A DNA stretch of 64,000 nt. Origin: Colletes latitarsis (taxonomy: Eukaryota > Arthropoda > Insecta > Hymenoptera > Colletidae). This document shows, one piece after another, positions 59,468-64,000 of the stretch. The stretch lies in NCBI RefSeq assembly GCF_051014445.1, contig NC_135136.1, positions 23,206,001 through 23,270,000 of the forward strand, given 5' to 3'. Position 1 is the first letter of the stretch, and each line of letters opens with the position of its first letter. The notes beneath the pieces are model-generated. The model had not been told where the DNA came from. It worked only from the letters and a program-made list of their open reading frames with translations, and made no database searches. The translations under genes and the position numbers were made by a program.

Positions 59468-62400
59468 TGTGGTAACACACTGAAGCTGTCAATTAAACCT
59501 GGTTTCGATCAATATTTTAGAGGATAACACCGGTTAGGTCTGGGTTAGGTCTGGGTTATGGCCGCATCTGGCTCATGATTTTGCCTTCTTCGCATACTTG
59601 TTGGCCAGATCCTGGGTTTTTTTCGTGTTTGAATCACGTAGTAATGTGGTAACACACTGAAGCTGTCAATTAAACCTGGTTTCGATCAATATTTTACAGG
59701 ATAACACCGGTTAGGTCTGGGTTAGGTCTGGGTTATGCCCGCATCTGGCTCATGATTTTGCCTTCTTCGCATACTTGTTGGCCAGATCCTGGGTTTTTTT
59801 CGTGTTTGAATCACGTAGTAATGTGGTAACACACTGAAGCTGTCAATTAAACCTGGTTTCGATCAATATTTTGGAGGATAACACCGGTTAGGTCTGGGTT
59901 AAGTCTGGGTTATGCCCGCATCTGGCTCATGATTTTGCCTTCATCGCATACTTGTTGGCCAGATCCTGGGTTTTTTCCGTGTTTGAATCACGTAGTAATG
60001 TGGTAACACACTGCAGCAGTCAATTAAACCTGGTTTCGATCAATATTTCAGAGGATAACACCGGTTAGGTCTGGCATAGGTCTGGGAAATGCGCGCATCT
60101 GGCTTATACTTTCGCCTTCTTCACATACTTGTTGGCCAGATCCTGGGTTTTTTTCGTGTTTGAATCACGTAGGAATGTGGTAACACACTGAAGCAGTTAA
60201 TTAAACCTGGTTTCGATCAATATTTTAGAGGATAACACCGGTTAGGTCTGGGTTAGGTCCGGGATATGCCCACATCTGGCTCATCATTTTGCCTTCTTCG
60301 CATACTTGTTGGCCAGATCCTGGGTTTTTTTCGTGTTTGATCACGTTGTAATGTGGTAACACACTGAAGCAGTCAATAAAACCTGGTTTCGATCAATATT
60401 TTAGAGGATAACACCGGTTAGGTCTGGGTTAGGTCTGGGATTTGCGCGCATCTGCCTTATACTTTCGCCTTTTTCGCAAACTTGTTGGCCAGATCCTGGG
60501 TATTTTCCGTGTTTCAATCACGTAGTAATGTGGTAACACACTGAAGCAGTCAATTAAACCTGGTTTCGATCAATATTTCAGAGGATAACACCGGTGAGGT
60601 CTGGGTTAGGTCTGGGAAATGCGCGCATCTTATACTTTCGCCTTCTTCGCATACTTGTTGGCCAGATCCTGGGTTTTTTTCGTGTTTGAATCACGTAGGA
60701 ATGTGGTAACACACTGAGGCAGTCAATTAAACCTGGTTTCGATCAATATTTCAGAGGATAACACCGGTTAGGTCTGGGTTAGGTCTGGGTTATGCCCGCA
60801 TCTGGCTCATGATTTAGCCTTCTTCGCATACTTGTTGGCCAGATCCTGGGTATTTTCCGTGTTTGAATCACGTAGTAATGTGGTAACACACTGAAGCAGT
60901 CAATTAAACCTGGTTTGGATCAATATTTCAGAGGATAACACCGGTTAGGTCTGGGTTACGGGTGGGTTTTGCCCGCATCTGGCTCATGATTTTGCCTTCT
61001 TCGCATACTTGTTGGCTAGATCCTGGGTTTTTTCCGTGTTTGAATCACGTAGTGATATGGTAACACACTGAAGCAGTCAATTAAACCTGGTTTCGATCAA
61101 TATTTCAGAGGATAACACCGGTTAGGTCTGGGTTAGGTCTGGGAAATGCGCGCATCAGGCTTATTCTTTCGCCTTCCTCGCATACTTGTTGGCCAGATCC
61201 TGGGTTTTTTTCGTGTTTGAATCACGTAGGAATGTGGTAACACACTGAAGCAGTCAATTAAACCTGGTTTCGATCAATATTTTAGAGGATAACACCGGTT
61301 AGGTCTGGGTTAGTTCTGGGATTTGCGCGCACCTGGCTTATACTTTCGCCATTTTCGCATACTTGTTGGCCAGATCCTAGGTATTTTCCGTGTTTGAATC
61401 ACGTAGTAATGTGGTAATACACTGAAGCAGTCAATTAAACCTGGTTTCGATCAATATTTCAGAGGATAACACCGGTTAGGTCTGGGTTAGGTCCGGGATA
61501 TGCCCGCATCTGGCTCATGATTTTGCCTTCTTCGCATACTTGTTGGCCAGATCCTGGGTTTTTTTCGTGTTTGAATCACGTAGTAATGTGGTACCACACT
61601 GAGGCAGTCAATTAAACCTGGTTTCGATCAATATTTCCGAGGATAACACCGGTTAGGTCTGGGTTAGGTCTGGGATATGCGCGCATCTGGCTTATACTTT
61701 CGCCTTTTTCGCATACTTGTTGGCCAGATCCTGGGTTTTTTTCGTGTTTGAATCACGTAGGAATGTGGTAACACACTGAAGCAGTTAATTAAACCTGGTT
61801 ACGATCAATATTTTAGAGGATAACACCGGTTAGGTCTGGGTTAGGTCTGGGTTATGCCCGCATCTGGCTCATGATTTTGCCTTCTTCGCATACTTGTTGG
61901 CCAGATCCTGGGTTTTTTTCGTGTTTGAATCACGTAGGAATGTGGTAGCACACTGAAGCAGTCAATTAAACCTGGTTTCGATCAATATTTCAGAGTATAA
62001 CACCGGTTAGGTCTGGGTTAGGTCTGGGTTATGCCCGCATCTGGCTCATGATTTAGCCTTCTTCGCATACTTGTTGGCCAGATCCTGGGTATTTTTCGTG
62101 TTTGAATCACGTAGTAATGTGGTAACACACTGAAGCTGTCAATTAAACCTGGTTTCGATCAATATTTTAGAGGATAACACCGGTTAGGTCTGGGTTAGGT
62201 CTGGGTTATGCCCTCATCTGGCTCATGATTTTGCCTTCTTCGCATACTTGTTGGCCAGATCCTGGGTTTTTTCCGTGTTTGATAACGTAGTAATGTGGTA
62301 GCACACTGAAGCAGTCAATTAAACCTGGTTTCGATCAATATTTCAGAGTATAACACCGGTTAGGTCTGGGTTAGGTCTGGGTTATGCCCGCATCTGGCTC

Positions 62401-64000
62401 ATGATTTAGCCTTCTTCGCATACTTGATGGCCAGATCCTGGGTATTTTCCGTGTTTGAATCACGTAGTAATGTGGTAACACACTGAAGCAGTCAATTACC
62501 CCTGGTTTCGATCAATATTTCAGAGGATAACACCGGTTAGGTCTGGGTTAGGTCTGGGTTTTGCCCGCATCTGGCTCATGATTTTGTCTTCTTCGCATAC
62601 TTGTTGGCCAGATCCTGGGTTTTTTTCGTGTTTGATCACGTGGTAATGTGGTAACACACTGAAGCAGTCAATAAAACCTGGTTTCGATCAATATTTTAGG
62701 GGATAACACCGGTTAGGTCTGGGTTAGGTCTGGGATTTGCGCGCATCTGGCTTATACTTTCGCCCTTTTCGCAAACTTGTTGGCCAGATCCTGGGTATTT
62801 TCCGTGTTTCAATCACGTAGTAATGTGGTAACACACTGAAGCAGTCAATTAAACCTGGTTTCGATCAATATTTCAGAGGATAACACCGGTTAGGTCTGGG
62901 TTAGGTCTTGGAAATGCGCGCATCTGTCTTATTCTTTCGCCTTCTTCGCATACTTGTTGGCCAGATCCTGGGTTTTTTTCGTGTATGAATCACGTAGGAA
63001 TGTGGTAACACACTGAAGCAGTCAATTAAACCTGGTTTCGATCAATATTTTAGAGGATAACACCGGTTTGGTCTGGGTTAGGTCCGGGATATGCCCGCAT
63101 CTGGCTCATGATTTTGCATTCTTCGCATACTTGTTGGCCAGATCCTGGGTTTTTTTCGTGTTTGAATCACGTAGTAGTGTGGTAACACACTGAAGCTGTC
63201 AATTAAACCTGGTTTCGATCAATATTTTAGAGGATAACACCGGTTAGGTCTGGGTTAGGTCTGGGTTATGCCCGCATCTGGCTCATGATTTTGCCTTCTT
63301 CGCATACTTGTTGGCCAGATCCTGGGTTTTTTTCGTGTTTGAATCACGTAGTAATGTGGTAACACACTGAAGCTGTCAATTAAACCTGGTTTCGATCAAT
63401 ATTTTGGAGGATAACACCGGTTAGGTCTGGGTTAGGTCTGGGTTATGCCCGCATCTGGCTCATGATTTTGACTTCATCGCATACTTGTTGGCCAGATCCT
63501 GGGTTTTTTCCGTGTTTGAATCACGTAGTAATGTGGTAACACACTGAAGCAGTCAATTAAACCTGGCTTCGATCAATATATCAGAGGATAACACCGGTTA
63601 GGTCTGGCTTAGGTCTGGGAAATGCGCGCATCTGGCTTATACTTTCGCCTTCTTCACATACTTGTTGGCCAGATCCTGGGTATTTTCCGTGTTTCAATCA
63701 CGTAGTAATGTGGCAACACACTGAAGCAGTCAATTAAACCTGGTTTCGATCAATATTTCAGAGGATAACACCGGTTAGGTCTGGGTTAGGTCTGGGAAAT
63801 GCGCGCATCTTATACTTTCGCCTTCTTCGCATACTTGTTGGCCAGATCCTGGGTTTTTTTCGTGTTTGAATCACGTAGGAATGTGGTAACACACTGAAGC
63901 AGTCAATTAAACCTGGTTTCGATCAATATTTTAGAGGATAACACCGGTTAGGTCTGGGTTAGGTCCGAGATATGCCCGCATCTGGCTCATGATTTTGCCT
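59468..64000. repeat. Right block, collinear with about 38.1-42.4 kb (offset 21,369 bp)
   Basis: A constant offset of 21,369 bp links CATG (38051 and 59420), ACAGG (38327 and 59696), c (38649 and 60018), TTACGGGTGGG (39589 and 60958), TAGTAGTG (41803 and 63172) and CTGGCTTCG (42196 and 63565). Shared sequence runs from about 37766/59135 to about 42385/63754. It then continues like copy 1 after 47847 (f, then l), cut by the window end at 64000. Because it keeps the three monomers missing near 46390, it cannot derive from the 42.5-47.5-kb copy. It does share ACCGGTGAGG (60595) with that copy (near 45411). A private TTAGTTCTGGG is near 61315. Confidence 0.88.

Larger units (their letters stand above)
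1..64000. repeat. 177-bp satellite DNA array, about 362 monomers, fills the window
   Basis: The sequence repeats every 177 bp from end to end: the motif TCAATTAAACCTGG (or TCAATAAAACCTGG) recurs at 1, 178, 355, 532, 709, 886, 1063 and so on. Length variants are 176 bp (GATCACG in place of GAATCACG) and 173 bp (4 bp missing after GCGCGCATC). All copies point the same way and I found no inversion or foreign insertion. Stops occur in every frame of each monomer; forward examples at indices 8, 39, 49, 60, 90, 144, 153, 156, 164 and 172 of the first copy, with reverse-strand stops in all three frames as well. A coding role is therefore excluded. Long homogeneous satellites of nucleosome-like monomer length are typical of eukaryotic centromeric, pericentromeric or subtelomeric heterochromatin; which applies here is inference. 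I do not recognise the family. Confidence 0.98.

Noticed and set aside
1..64000. CRISPR array
   Set aside because: Repeats are long (177 bp), directly abutting and without unique spacers; no cas genes are present.
1..64000. Protein-coding repeat gene (unit length 177 = 3 x 59 codons)
   Set aside because: Each monomer has stops in all three forward frames (for example indices 8, 39, 49) and all three reverse frames, so no frame stays open across monomers. Short open stretches are by-products of the repeat.
1..64000. Known satellites of similar length: human alpha (about 171 bp), Arabidopsis CEN180 (about 178 bp), Trypanosoma brucei 177-bp repeat
   Set aside because: From memory none shares the motifs seen here (TCAATTAAACCTGG, GGTTAGGTCTG, TTGGCCAGATCCTGG), and the trypanosome repeat is more AT-rich. 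This is recall only; a database search would decide.
1..64000. Tandem array of rRNA, 5S rRNA, snRNA or histone units
   Set aside because: The unit is too short for most, and no 5S internal promoter, snRNA or histone motif is visible.

Overview
The whole 64-kb window is one uninterrupted tandem satellite DNA array. A monomer of 177 bp repeats head to tail about 362 times, always in the same orientation, from the first base to the last, so both array ends lie outside the window. I see no protein gene, RNA gene, transposon, CRISPR array or unique-sequence island. The monomer carries stop codons in all six frames. Because 177 is 3 x 59, those frames stay in register from copy to copy, so no long open frame can form. 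An array like this points to a eukaryotic chromosome, with a centromeric, pericentromeric or subtelomeric block as the usual candidates. I do not recognise the monomer and cannot name the organism. GC is about 44% by hand count of the first monomer, and CpG is only mildly depleted (observed/expected about 0.7 in that monomer).

Two monomer classes share one backbone. In indices counted from the first base of the window (1-177), the A class reads TTATGCCCGCATC and then CTCATGATTTTGCC around indices 70-99. The B class reads AAATGCGCGCATC (or GATATG/GATTTG-CGCGC) and then CTTATACTTTCGCC. Further markers sit at indices 28-37 (TTTTAGAGG, TTTCAGAGG, TTTTACAGG, TTTTGGAGG), 101-110, 131-139 (T-tract form) and 144-160. 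They define about 20 recurring monomer types that recur in fixed orders, so the array has higher-order repeat (HOR) organisation.

Layout: 1-3886 is a mixed block with a 885-bp (5-monomer) internal repeat. 3887-16239 is built on an 11-monomer HOR of 1,937 bp: three intact copies, one extended to 18 monomers, one shortened to 8 by a clean three-monomer deletion, and one rearranged copy. 16240-22631 is a 19-monomer (about 3.35-kb) duplication. 22632-27879 holds a 2.7-2.8-kb partial tandem duplication. 26473 to about 35969 is a 5.65-kb tandem duplication with small internal losses and gains. 35970-47459 is a 6.5-kb unit followed by a shortened second copy. 47460-59467 is a near-perfect 6,004-bp (34-monomer) tandem duplication. 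59468-64000 returns to the sequence of about 38-42.4 kb at a constant offset of 21,369 bp. The left part is therefore dominated by the short 1.9-kb HOR, and the right part by nested duplications of about 5.3-6.5 kb.

The rearrangements are changes of whole monomers, or hybrid monomers switching between two types at matching positions. That is the signature of unequal crossing-over or replication slippage in register. All coordinates and comparisons were made by eye. Block edges in a satellite are uncertain by up to about one monomer, because the switch points lie in sequence shared by both partners.
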